A DNA stretch of 64,000 nt from Garcia nutans (lineage: Eukaryota > Streptophyta > Magnoliopsida > Malpighiales > Euphorbiaceae). The position numbers and the translations under genes were made by a program. Of this stretch, positions 24,359 to 36,410 are shown piece after piece (position 1 is the first letter of the stretch; each line of letters begins with the position of its first letter). Location of the stretch: the NCBI GenBank assembly GCA_947685225.1, contig CANTUV010000024.1, forward strand, positions 21,160,001-21,224,000, given 5' to 3'. The notes below the pieces were generated by a model that was given only the letters and a program-made list of their open reading frames with translations, was not told the DNA's origin and made no database searches.

Positions 24359-24685
24359 ACTTTGGCAAATAAATTGAATTTTAAACTTTAAAAGTGTAAA
24401 AAAATGTTTAATATGCTCCCCCTTAATGAATGCTTCATTTGAATTGATTATTTTACAATGTCTTTGTTTAATTTTCTAATTCAAATGTAATTAGTTATTC
24501 AAGTTTTTATTCAATTTTTTTAAAAGTTTTTCTCCCCCTTTGACAAAGGAAAAAATAAAGCATGCAAATGAGAAAACAAAAGAAATTTTCATTGAAAGGA
24601 AATCAAAAACAAGAATTCTTCACGCAATTTTCATTAAAACATGAAAATTTAAATACAAAGTGATAACAAACAAGAATTCTAAGGA

Positions 24686-24794
24686 CTAATCATCATTTTC
24701 TCTCTCTTCATCCTCTTCTTCTTTTTCTTCTCCTTCCTTTGCTTTCCTTATTTGAGAGGTAGTAGCTTCTCCTTCTTCTTCTTAAGGATAGGAG
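24686..24794 (-). pseudogene. C-terminal tail of the extra ORF of copia element C
   Basis: Minus-strand coding for an acidic tail, GEATTSQIRKAKEGEEKEEE followed by DEERENDD and a TAG stop at 24688-24686. It is separated from the N-terminal part (36411-37391) by the insertion of element B. An acidic, low-complexity C-terminus suits the post-pol ORF of Sirevirus-type elements, whose function is not established. Confidence 0.6.
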
Positions 24795-26746
24795 CCATGA
24801 ATGGTTGTTGTTGATATGTGTATGTTTGATTGTGGTGTGTTTGAGAGTGTTTGGTTTTATTGACTTTGATTTTTGGGGTTGGTTTGGAAGAAAAGTTAAG
24901 TTTGGTGATAGAAAGCAAGAGTTGTGAATTATGTATGGGTTGAGTTGTGATGATGGTTGTGATTGTGTTTTGATGTATGTATTGGGCTATTTTGGTGTTT
25001 ATGCAAGTTTAGTATGGTTTATTGATGGTTTTGGGTAAGATTTTTTGGAGTGGAAAAGGGTAAAGTATGATATTTTTTGGATGTGGTGTTGGTGGTGCCG
25101 GAATCATGGTTTTTGGCCTGACACGCCCATGAGCACGGCCAAGTCTTTGGGCGTGTTAATGGTTCTATTTTCTGGATGGGTGACACGACCAGTGACACGC
25201 CCATGTCACTGAACGTGTCACAACTTCTGTGTTAGAGTAGTATTGACACGTCTAGTGACAAGCCCATGTCACTGAGCATGCCATAGCTACTGTGTTGAGG
25301 AAGGATTGACACAGCCAGTGGCACGCCCATGTCACTGAGCGTGTCAAAGCTCCTGTGTTGTGGGTTTAGGACACGGTCAGGGACACGCCCGTGTTGTTGA
25401 GTGTGTCATGTGTAGAGGTTGCCCTAGTTGGTTCTTATCCTTATTATCTTATGTGTATCTCTAAGTGAGTTGTACAATCACTTTTGGATTAGGTTTTGAA
25501 GAGATTGAGTTGCCCTAATTCAAGTGTTGAAGGATTCTTGGAAGAGGAAGTGGTTAGACTGGTGTGAGTTGCTCTTGAGGTAAGTACAAACCTTACGTGG
25601 TTGCATACATCTACATGACTTTGGAACTTAACACATTTTATTGTAAATGTGTTAAGTAATATATTACATTGTTGATACATTTGATTAATGCTATGATTTG
25701 TATAATGTGAAAGATAAAATGATCATTCAAAATGTATGTACAATGCAATTGGTTATGTATACCCTAATGATGAGATGTGAAGTCATTGTTGTTGGCTATA
25801 ATGATGCAAATGAAATAATTGGGGCATGGTTGCCTAGATGATTATGAGAAAATGAGAATGAAATTGATAATGAAATAATAAAAGAATTGTTTGCCTAATA
25901 TGTTATTCAATTTTTAGAGTTTTGTTGTTGGTGGCATGCCTAAAAGTAACAATACCTTGAAGCTGGGTTGGGCTTGGTCCTTGAAGCCAAGTTGGGTTGA
26001 TGCTTAGCACCCCTTGAAGCTTGGTTGGGCCTAGTCCTTGAAGCCTAGTTGGGATGTTACATATGAGATGTTTCTCATTGTGATAATGATTCGCCTACGG
26101 GCTTGATAAATGTGATTTTTGGACAAAAACATTAACTCTAGAATTTGAATGACATATTAGTTTCTTTTGGGCCAATGCTTGTCTTTGTTTTAATGTGAAT
26201 TATGATTGATGGAACAATTGAATAAGGTAATGAGATTTAATGTTATGAAATATAATATCTTTGTATATTGCTTCTAAATCTTGAAAGTTTGACATTGGCA
26301 TTACATTGAATCATATTGTTATAGTGGTTTGTACCACTAAGTCGTAGGCTTAGCGCGTTTGTGGTTCATCGCATAGGTGATAGGGTTGATCCAGTCGAAC
26401 TGAAGAGTTCAGCTAGACCGAGTCGCGTCTAGGCTTGTGATCCCTTGTGAAGTGTTGATTATTGGACTTCAAGATCAGAGACAAACTGTCAAGCATGTAT
26501 AAACTCTATATTTTTGTAAATACTGAATTTGATGTATGCATATGCATATTTTGCTATATTTTTCGCTGCTTAATAAACAAATGTTTTGTCTATTATGTTC
26601 TATAGTATAAGTTAAATGCTTTAAGTTTTCTCATAAAGAAAGTTTGGTTTGATTCAAATAGCCTGTGACATTCTTGTATTCGGTATATGTATATTGCATA
26701 TTGAGAGTGTATGTGGTGTACGTATATTGGGTATAGGGGTGTTACG
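24795..26746 (+). repeat. 5' LTR of element B (truncated at its left end)
   Basis: It matches the 3' LTR from about 34484 onward. The first ~510 bases, including the TGTAATATCC end, are missing. The right end reads GTTACG instead of GTTACA. The GTGACA array (about 25120-25410) has one more middle unit than the 3' LTR. Confidence 0.88.
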
Positions 26747-26753
26747 ATTGTTT

Positions 26754-26765
26754 TGGTATCAGAGC
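26754..26765 (+). promoter_or_regulatory. Primer binding site of element B (initiator tRNA-Met)
   Basis: TGGTATCAGAGC, in the same position and context as in element A. Confidence 0.93.
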
Positions 26766-26922
26766 CTAGGTTTGAGGTTCTCAACCTAGGTGAATTGTAA
26801 GAAAAAGAAAATTTTGATTTTAAAATATGATTTTTAAATAAGATACATGCATTGGCACTGGTAGTTTCCGATATTTGATGAGGTATATTCTACGGTGTTT
26901 GCAGATATAGATAGTGATGGCG

Positions 26923-29386
26923 TGTAACACCCCGATACCCTATATAAGTACTATGCGTATACCTAGTATACATACAGTAAATATATAAAGTATAAGGATG
27001 TCACTTTTCGTTACCTTTTAAAAACCTGTAACAGAGTTCAAACCATAATACCTTAATTTAAATAACATTTACAAAATCATTATCTTTATTAAAACTTCAT
27101 TTATACATATAAATACTCTCTCGTCAGAAATACATCATAATTAAAATTTATACATGTATGCATTACCCTCTAGTTGGTCTCGACAAACTTTACTCTTCTT
27201 GTGGCATAACAAAAGACTTCATATCTTCCATCTATATACCTGCGCGAATAAACACCCGCGCTAAGCCCGAGAGCTTAGTAGTCCAAATATAAAATATAAA
27301 CATATAGTATAGAAGTATTGATATATAGTGATACATCGATTCAATATATAATTAGTTCTTATCATATCTTCTTTTCTTTTTAATTTTATCTTTAATATAT
27401 CCTAGCTAATTTCATATATGATGTATATATATACATAATATTATCACCAACCCCAATGCATCACCAATACTCAAAACCAATATATTAATACCCCTACATT
27501 ATATATATACCACACCAACCATTATTGCAATACACACTTTACATATCATACCAATTATTATTGCAATACACACATTACATATCATACACTCATTATTGCA
27601 ATACACACATTACACATCATATCACTCATTATTGCAATACACAATTTACATATCATATAAATCATAAATCATATTTCCAATAAAGACAACCTTTATCATC
27701 AACCACAATTCATTTACATATTACACTTAATAACATTATATTATTCACAATTCACCAAGCATAATTCATTATTAATACTCACAATCAGTATTTCAATACT
27801 TGCATTTCACATTGACAATAAAGACAGACTCGGGCCCAAAACACTAATATGTTATTCAAAGTTCAGAGTTACTGCTTTGGTTCATAGTCACAATCATCAC
27901 GCCCGTAGGCAATGTATATACATGTATCTCTATCCATGGATAGTGTAACAGACCCAGTCTCTTGGACCATCAACTCAACACATATGAGGAGATCCTCAAC
28001 CCGGCAAGACTGTTACAAATCATATATCTCATATTCACAATTCTCATAGTGTAACAGACCCAGTCTCTTGGACCATCAACTCAACACATATGAGGAGATC
28101 CTCAACCCGGCAAGACTGTTACCTTTCATCATTTCTTAGGCATGCCACCCAAATCCAGAACTCTGAAACTGAATAACATATTAAACAAACAATTCATTTA
28201 TTATTTCATTATCAATCTCATCATCAATTAGGCCAACATGCCTTATCTCTTTCAATTGAATTATCATAGCCAATCACAATGGCTTCATATCATATCATAT
28301 CTCAATCCATATGATACATATAGCATCATTGATATCACATTTCAAAGTATATTATTCATATAATACATTGCCATACACAAGATTCACAATGCATATAACA
28401 TAACATTTTCTCACTTCTCAAAACACATTAACATCATTCATTACTAGACCATTTATCATAACAAATTGCACATACCTTAAGAATGATCCTCATTTCTTCC
28501 TACCTTTCCCATTTCATATTTCATCCTTTATATATATTCTTCATTTACATTCACAATATAATAGCTTATTTAACATTTTCATCCCAATGTGTTAATGTTC
28601 AAAGACATATAAGGATATACAATCAAATAGGGTTTATGCTTACCTTGTTAATGATCTTCACATCCTTCACATCATTTAATCATCACCTTAGTCCAATTAT
28701 GTTAACAATATAATAGATCACTTAACACATTTGCAAACAAATGTGTTAAGCCTCAAATTATGTAATTAAATACAATCATATGTATTGGTACTTACCTCAA
28801 GAACTAGTCCCATCAATCTATACATTTCTTTTCTTTCCAAGAATTCTCCACATTTAGGTTAATGCAACCCAATCTCTTCAAAACCTTAAATGAAGAAATT
28901 CCACAAATCTCTAACCAAAACCCTTGATTCCTTCTTCAATTTGATTATAGAACTTCAAACACCTCCCTAGCTCTTTCTCTTCTTCAATGGCCGGCCTCTT
29001 CAAGAAAGAAAGAAGAAAATACCAACAAGTCAACCACTTTTCTTCTTTTAATCTCCACCATGCAACTTAACCAAAGAAAATTACCTCCATGCCCTTCATC
29101 CATTTAATTAATCTTTTGTCTCATATATACCCATATATATAATTTCACATGCCACAAATAAATATCATCTTGTATTGACCAACCCTTTTGACCAATGTAT
29201 ATGTTAGTTATACAACCATATAAACAACATATACACTTCTCTCTACACCCTCTTTTCTTCTCAAAACACAAATACCTATACATTCTTTTCCCAACTTCTT
29301 TTCTCTTGTAATTTAACACATATATTCAATCCAATATATAACAATAACATAATCAAAACTTTTAAGGTATACATGAGGATATTACA
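26923..29386 (-). mobile_element. Solo LTR S2 inserted at the gag start codon of element B
   Basis: It starts TGTAACACCCCG and ends GATATTACA; on the minus strand this is the Tekay LTR form. TGGCG at 26918-26922 and 29387-29391 is a perfect 5-bp target duplication. At 2464 bp, with no internal region, it is a solo LTR. It has a fourfold ATTATTGCAATACACA repeat (about 27515-27655) and a duplicated segment with AGACCCAGTCTCTTGGACC (about 27943-28020 and 28050-28125). Confidence 0.93.
27515..27655. repeat. Tandem repeat inside S2 (about four 35-40-bp units)
   Basis: Each unit reads approximately ATTATTGCAATACACA, then a TTACATATCATA-like tail, with small differences between units. Confidence 0.85.
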
Positions 29387-30624
29387 TGGCGTCTCAGTCA
29401 CGTCAGTCCATAGAGGGTAGTGCTGAGAGTGTAGCTCCTAAGGAGGGTAGAGAAGGAGCTAGGGTTGAGAGAGCTGGAGAGGCACCTGCTCCTGTGCCAG
29501 AGAGATTAGCTGCTGATGAGATTCCGCCGGTTTGGTTACGGCATATGGTAGAATTGTTGAGTTAGGCTCCAGTGCAGCAGTTGCCACCACAACCACAGTC
29601 ACAAGTACCGGTGAGGCAGTATGATAAATTGAAGAAGTTTGGGGCTGAGAATTTCTTTGATACTACAGATCCTGCAGTAGCTGAGTAGTGGTTGGATAGA
29701 GTTCAGAGGGTATTCATTCAGCTGCAAGCTACTCCTGAAGAGAAATTTGATTATGCTAGATCCCTTATGCAGAAAGATGCTTATGATTGGTGGAAGACGG
29801 TTCCACATGCAATGGATGATCCACTGACCCTGACTTATAGTGATTTTCTGCGGGAGTTTGAGTAGAAGTATACTCTGAGGGACTATAAGGATGCTAAGAA
29901 GATGGAGTTTTTGAGTCTGAGATAAGATAACCGGACAGTGACAGAGTATAAGATTGAGTATATCCGGTTGAGTCATTATGCTGGTGGGATTATTTTAGAT
30001 GAGATTAACCGGTGCAGGAGATTTGAGGAGGGGTTGAGGCCCTCTATTATGTGTATTGTTGCGGGTTCCCGATACCAAGATTTTTCTCAGTTAGTTGCAG
30101 CGGCCAGAAGTGTTGAGAGAGCATAGGGTACTGCAGCAGCTGCTACTGAGGAGGAGACTAGAGTTAGGAGACCCCAGTTTGAGGCAGGGTCTTCATCTAT
30201 CAACAGAGGTAGAGGAAGTTTTATTCCGAGACTCAGTAGGAGCCAGAGGCAGTCTGGTAGGACAGCTCAGTATCAGAGGTAGAGACCGTGACCTACAGTT
30301 TCTATAGCTAGTGCTCCGACCACAGTGGCCCAGGGATCTATTCCACCTACTTGTGTCCATTGTGGTAGGGCACATAGGGGTACATGCTGGAAGATGGGTA
30401 GACCAGGAGTATGTTTTAGATGTGGGTCACCAGATCATTTTATCAAAGATTGCCCTGAGCTATTGGATGATAGATAAACTGATACTGCAACTTCTCGACC
30501 TAGTGTCAGCAGAGGAGGTCGAGGAGGCAGAGGTTTTAGTAGAGGTGGTCGATCCGAGATTAGTAAGAGAGGAAGTTCTACATCTGGAGGCAGTAGGCCA
30601 GATGAGGCTGGGTCATCTCAATGA
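29387..30624 (+). pseudogene. gag of element B
   Basis: It continues the frame opened at 26917 (ATGGCG) after S2. The first residues ASQSRQSIEGSAESVAPKEG match element A. The gag core is about 29630-30120, and two Cys/His stretches follow: CVHCGRAH (about 30355) and CFRCGSPDHFIKDC (about 30413-30455), the latter a complete CX2CX4HX4C knuckle. Stops occur near 29563, 29686, 29863, 29923, 30124 and 30282, so it is inactive. Confidence 0.87.
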
Positions 30625-33600
30625 GTGTATGTGATGCAGAGGCAGCCGGATGTTTCAACAGTCATTGCAGGTACATTTTCTTTATTTGGCATTTCAGTTC
30701 TTGCTCTTATTGATCCAGGATCTACGCATTCATACATGAGTGCATCTATCTTGCCTGTGACTAAATTGCATTCAGAGTCCCTAGGATTTGATGTCTTTGT
30801 GACAAATCCTTTAGGGCATAGTGTGGTAGTTAGCTAGGTGCACCGAAATAGTTCAGTTGTGGTGCAGGATGAGGAGTTCTTGGGTGATTTGATTGAAATA
30901 CTTTTTAAGGAGTATGATTTGATTTTGGGTATGGATTGGTTGTCTAAGCATGGGGCTGTAGTAGACTGTCAAAAGAAGTGTGTTACCCTGAGAACCGGTG
31001 ATGGTAGAAATGTGATGATATCTAGTGAGCAGAGACAACTTGCATCCTTGTTTGTTTCAGCTGTTGCAGCTAAGAGGTTGATTCGAAAAGGATGTGAGGC
31101 TTATCTTGCTCATGTGGTGGATACCAGAGTAGTGGGTTCTCAACTTGATAGTATACCCACATTTGTGGAATTCCCAGATGTTTTTCCTGAGGAGTTGCCA
31201 GGGATACCCCCTGAGAGAGAGGTTGAGTTTGGTATCTATTTGTTGCCTGGTACCACTCCCATCTCTATTACTCCCTATCGAATGGCACCTGCTGAGTTGA
31301 GAGAGTTGAAGGTGCAGTTGCAGGAGTTGTTGGATAGAGGGTTTGTTTGCCCTAGTGTGTCTCCGTGAGGAGCACCTGTTTTGTTTGTGAAGAAGAAGGA
31401 TGGTAGCTTAAGATTATGCATTGATTATAGGCAGTTGAATAAAGTGACTATCAAGAATAAGTATCCTTTGCCTAGGATAGATGATCTCTACGATCAGTTG
31501 AAGGGGGCAGCAATGTTTTCCAAGATTGATCTGAGATCAGGGTACCATCAGTTGAGAGTCAGAGCTGAAGATGTATCTAAGACAGCTTTCCGTAAAAGGT
31601 ATGGGCATTATGAGTTTTTAGTGATGCCTTTTGGATTAACGAATGCACTAGCAATTTTTATGGATTTGATGAATAGGGTGTTTAGACCCTATCTAGATTA
31701 GTTTGTGGTGGTCTTTATTGATGATATTTTGGTGTATTTGCATAATGAGGAAGATCATGATAAGCACTTGCTGATTGTATTGCAGACTTTGAGAGAGAAG
31801 TAGTTGCATGCTAAGCTGTCTAAGTGTGAGTTTTGGCTTGATCAAGTGACTTTTCTCGGTCATGTGGTTTCAGCGGATGGTATAAGAGTTGATCTGAGTA
31901 AAATTGAGGCCATTTTGAATTGGAGTCCACCAAAGTCAGTGACTGAAGTTAGAAGTTTTCTGGGGTTTGGCAGGCTATTATCGACATTTTGTGAAGGGTT
32001 TATCTTTGATAGCTACTCCACTCACCAGATTACTTCGAAAGGGAGTTAGATTCATGTGGACATATCAGTGTCAAGCTAGCTTTGAGTAGTTGAAGGAGAT
32101 GTTTACTCAAGCTCCTGTTCTTACCTTGCCTGTGGAAGATAAACCATATGTGATTTACAGTGATGCTTCACATAATGGTTTAGGATGTGTTTTGATGCAG
32201 GAGGGTAGAGTCATAGCTTATGCTTCTCTGCAGTTGAAGCAGCATGAGCTTAATTACCCGACGCATGATTTGGAGTTGGCAGCCATAGTTTCTGCTTTGA
32301 AGATTTGGCGACATTATCTTTATGGGGAGAAATGTTTCCTCTATACGGATCACAAGAGTTTGAAATATTTGGGTGTTCAGAGAGAGCTAAATCTTCGGCA
32401 GAGACGGTGGTTGGAGTTAATTAAAGACTATGACTATTTGATTGATTATCATCCTGGTAAGGAAAATGTTGTTGCTGATGCCTTGAGTCGAAAGTCTTTG
32501 GCAGGTTTGATTGCTTATTCACTCTCGTTGCTTGTTGAGTTGAGAGCATTGCATGCTAGTTTTGAGCTTTGTAATGATGGTGCTTTGTTAGCTCAGTTGC
32601 AATTGAGACCAGTGTTGTTGGATCAGATTAAAGAGGCTCAGTTAGCTGATGAGAAAATTTATAATGTTGTGTCGGATTGCCAAAATGGGAAGAGCCGAGG
32701 TTTTCTTGTGAGAGATGATGGCAGCCTTTGGAACAAAGATAGATTGTGTGTTCCAGATGATGCAAGGTTGAGAAAGATAATTTTGGAGGAAGCACATCAG
32801 TCAGTTTTTGGTATGCACCCTGGGAGTACCAAGATGTATCATGATTTGAAACAACACTATTGGTGGTCAGGTATGAAGAGGGACATAGCGGAGTTTGTAT
32901 CTAAATATCTCACTTGTCAGAGAGTGAAGGCCGAGCACCAAGTTCCAACAAGGTTACTCCAACGTTTAGTAGTACCAGAATGGAAATGGGAACGTGTAAC
33001 AATGGATTTTGTGACTGGTTTGCCATTGACTCAGATGAAGCATGATGCGGTGATTATTGATCATTTGATAAAGACAGCTCATTTTCTTCCAGTTAGAATA
33101 GACTATTCTCTGGAGAAGTTGGTTGAGCTGTAAATCAGTGAGATAGTGAAGTTGCATGGAGTCCCAATTTCTTTTGTATCTGATCGAGATCCTCAGTTCA
33201 CTTCAAGGTTTTGGAAGAGTTTGCATAATGCTTTGGGTTCTCGGTTGCATTTCAGCACTGCTTTCCATCCTCAGACAGATGGGCAGTCAGAGAGAGCGAT
33301 ACAGATTTTAGAGGATATGTTGAGAAGCTGTGTTATTGAATTCTCTGGAAATTGGGACAAATTTTTTCCATTGATGGAATTTGCTTATAACAACAGTCAT
33401 CAATCTAGCATTAAAATGGCACCTTATGAGGCATTGTATGGAAGAAGATACAGGACGCCTCTATGTTGGGATGAAGTTGGAGAAGGTAAATTGGTTGGTC
33501 CCGATTTGATTAAGGAAACGGAAGAAAAAGTGAAGATAATTCGGGATCGGTTGAAAGCAGCTTCAGACTGACTGAAATCTTACTCAAATTTGAAGAGGAG

Positions 33601-33928
33601 AGACATAGAGTTTTATGTTGGAGATAAAGTATTTTTGAAAGTGTCTCATTGGAAGAGAATTTTGACATTTTGGCCGCAAAGGGAAGATGAGTCCTCATTT
33701 TATTGGACCTTATGAGATATTGGAGAGAGTTGGACCAGTTGCGAGGTGAGTCCATATCTAACTTATGAAGAAGAACCAGTGGCTATTTTGGCACATGAAG
33801 TAAAAGAGTTGAGAAATAAGAAAGTGCCACTTGTGAAGGTTCTTTGGAAGAATCATGCTAAGGAAGAGGCAACTTGGGAGAGTGAGCAAGTGATGCGAGA
33901 TCAGTATCCCCAGCTATTTCAAATTTGA
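30625..33928 (+). pseudogene. pol of element B: PR-RT-RH-IN-chromodomain
   Basis: Protease has ALIDPGSTHSYMSASIL (about 30702-30753). Reverse transcriptase has VKKKDGSLRLCIDYRQLNK (about 31384-31440) and FIDDILVYL (about 31713-31740), with the catalytic Asp pair kept. RNase H has YSDASHNGLGCVL (about 32154-32195). The integrase zinc finger and DDE core (FHPQTDGQSERA about 33260-33298) follow, then the chromodomain VKVLWKNHAKEEATWE (about 33834-33880) with a stop at 33926-33928. Relative to A, 112 bp before EVSPDLT are deleted at 33742. Stops near 30836, 31365, 31699, 31801, 32088 and 33131 plus frameshifts inactivate it. Residues 32090-33133 form the longest open stretch (347 codons) in the window. 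Confidence 0.93.
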
Positions 33929-33960
33929 GATCAGGTAATTTCGAGGATGAAATTTATTTG

Positions 33961-33974
33961 TAGAGGGGGAGAAT
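33961..33974 (+). promoter_or_regulatory. Polypurine tract of element B
   Basis: TAGAGGGGGAGAAT, immediately before the LTR start TGTAATATCCC. Confidence 0.92.
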
Positions 33975-36410
33975 TGTAATATCCCAAACTATACCCTAAA
34001 ATTTTGGAAATGATTATTGTTGAAATTGGATTAAATGATTTTAAAGTGTGTATAAAGGATTAAGAGGAAAGAGAAGTGTGTATATGTTGTATATATAGAG
34101 ATATATACAACATATACAAGTCAACTTTTATTTAATGGTCAAATGAGATTTATTGATTATTTAAAATGGAAATTAAATAAGTGGAAGATGACATTTTGGT
34201 TAATTATATTATTATAATATTTAATTGCTTGGTGGATATTAAAAGAGAATTTAAGTGGTTAAGAGAGGTGGCTTGGGTTGACTTTCCTATCATCTTCTTC
34301 TTTCTTCTTGTGCTTAGCCTGCCACCACCATTAACAAGAAGGAAAGGGATTTTTGTTGCTTCCTAACTCAAGATTTGAAGGTGTTTCAAAAGATAAAGTT
34401 GGAGTTTGAAGGATTTTCATCACTTTTGTTAAGTTTCCAACTTGATTCTTTAGTTTTCTTTTGAGTTTGTGAATTGAGTTTGGTGAATGGTTGTTGTTCA
34501 TATGTATATGTTTGATTGTGGTGTGTTTGAGAGTGTTTGGTTTTATTGACTTTGATTTTTGGATTTGGTTTGGAGGAAAAGTTAAGTTTGGTAATAGAAA
34601 GAAAGAGTTGTGGATTGTGTATGGGTTGAGTTGTGATGATGGTTGTGATTGTGTTTTAATGTATGTATTGAGTTGTTTTGGTGTTTATGCAAGTTTAGTA
34701 TGGTTTATTGATGGTTTTGGGTAAGATTGTTTGGAGTGGAAAAGGGTAAAGTATGATCTTTGTTGGATGTGGTGTTATTGGTGTCAGAATCAGGGTTTTT
34801 GGCCTGACACACCCATGAGCACGGCCAAGTCTTTGAGTGTGTCAATGGTTCTATTTTCTAGATGGACCAGTGACACGCCCATGTCACTGAGCGTGTCACA
34901 ACTTCTGTGTTGGAGTAGTATTGACACGTCCAGTGACACGCCCATGTCACTGAGCATGTCAAAGCTTCTGTGTTGTGGGTTTAGGGCACGGTCAGGGACA
35001 CGCCCGTGTTGTTGAGCGTGTCATGTGTAGAGGTTGCCCTAGTTGGTTCTTATCCTTATTATCTTATAAGTATCTCTAAGTGAGTGTGTATAATCACTTT
35101 TGGATTAGATTTTGAAGAGATTGAGTTGCCCTAATCCAAGTGTTGAAGGATTCTTGGAAGAGGAAGTGGTTAGATTGGTGTGAGTTGCTCTTGAGGTAAG
35201 TACAAACCTTACATGGTTGCATACATCTACATGACTTTGGAACTTAACACATTTGATTGTAAATGTGTTAAGTAATCTATTACATTGTTGATACATTTGA
35301 TTAATGCCATGATTTGCATAACGTGAAAGATAAAATGATCATTCAATATGTATGTACAATGCAATTGGTTATGTATACCCTAATGATGAGATGTGAAGCC
35401 ATTGTTGTTGGCTATAATGAGGCAAATGAAATAATTGGGGCATGGTTGCCTAGATGATTAGGAGAAAATGAGAATGGAATTGATAATAAAAGAATAAAAG
35501 AATTGTGTGCCTAATATGTTATTCAATTTTCAGAGTTTTGTTGTTGGTGGCATGCCTAAAAGTAACAATCCCTTGAAGCTGGGTTGGGCTTGGTCCTTGA
35601 AGCTGGGTTGGGCTTGGTCCTTGAAGCTGGGTTGGGCTTGGTCCTTGAAGCCAAGTTGGGTTGATGCTTAGCTCCCCTTGAAGCTTAGTTGGGCCTAGTC
35701 ATTGAAGCATAGTTGGGATGTTACATATGAGATGTTTCTCATTGTGATAATGATTTGCCTACGGGCTTGATAAATGTGATTATTGGACCAAAACATTAAC
35801 TCTGGAATTTGAATGACATATTAGTTTCTTTTGGGCCCATGCTTGTCTTTGCTTTAATGTGAATTATGATTGATGGAACAATTGAATAAGTTAATGAGAT
35901 TTAATGTTATGAAATATAATATCTTTGTATATTGCTTCTAAATCTTGAAAGTTTGACATTGGCATTACATTGAATCATATTGTTATTGTGGCTTGTACCA
36001 CTAAGCCGTAGACTTAGCGCGATTGTGGTTCATCGCGCAGGTGACAGGGTTGATCCGGTTGAACGAAAGAGTTCAGCTAGACCGAGTCGCGTCTAGGCTT
36101 GTGATCCCTTGTGAAGTGTTGATTATTGGACTTCAAGATTAGAGACAAACTGCCAAGCATGTATAAACTCTATATTTTTGTAAATACTAAATTTGATGTA
36201 TACATATGTATATTTTGCTACATTTTTTGTTGCTTAATAAACAAATGTTTTATCTATTATGATCTATAGTATAATTTAAATGTTTTAAGTTTTCTCATAA
36301 AGAAAGTTTGGTTTGATTCAAATAGCCTGTGACATTCTTGTATCCTGTATACGTATACTACATATTGAGAGTGTATGTGGTGTACGTATATTGGGTATAG
36401 GGGTGTTACA
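33975..36410 (+). repeat. 3' LTR of element B (2436 bp)
   Basis: Complete, from TGTAATATCCC to GGGTGTTACA. It includes the GTGACA array (about 34800-35025, one unit fewer than the 5' LTR) and a 24-bp unit CCTTGAAGCTGGGTTGGGCT+TGGT present three times at 35571-35642 but once in the 5' LTR. Confidence 0.92.
35571..35642 (+). repeat. 24-bp tandem triplication in the 3' LTR of B
   Basis: Three perfect 24-bp units start at 35571, 35595 and 35619, and a diverged fourth begins at 35643. The matching place in the 5' LTR (about 25957) has a single unit. Confidence 0.95.

Larger units (their letters stand above)
24795..36410 (+). mobile_element. Tekay/Del-type chromovirus, element B (5' end truncated)
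   Basis: Same family as element A. It has a 5' LTR lacking its first ~500 bp, a tRNA-Met primer site, gag, pol with chromodomain, a polypurine tract and a complete 3' LTR of 2436 bp. It is inserted in the extra ORF/3' region of copia element C. Because the left end is deleted, no target duplication can be shown. Solo LTR S2 is inserted at its gag start. Pol is better preserved than in A, including FIDD in reverse transcriptase and the full zinc knuckle, but stops and a 112-bp deletion remain. Confidence 0.92.

Noticed and set aside
27515..27655. CRISPR-like array of repeated units
   Set aside because: The units are contiguous imperfect tandem repeats without unique spacers, inside a plant LTR.
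34491..34724. Hydrophobic 77-residue frame in the 3' LTR of B resembling a membrane protein
   Set aside because: The G/T-rich LTR sequence gives Val/Leu/Phe/Trp/Cys-rich frames by composition; it is disrupted in the other LTRs.
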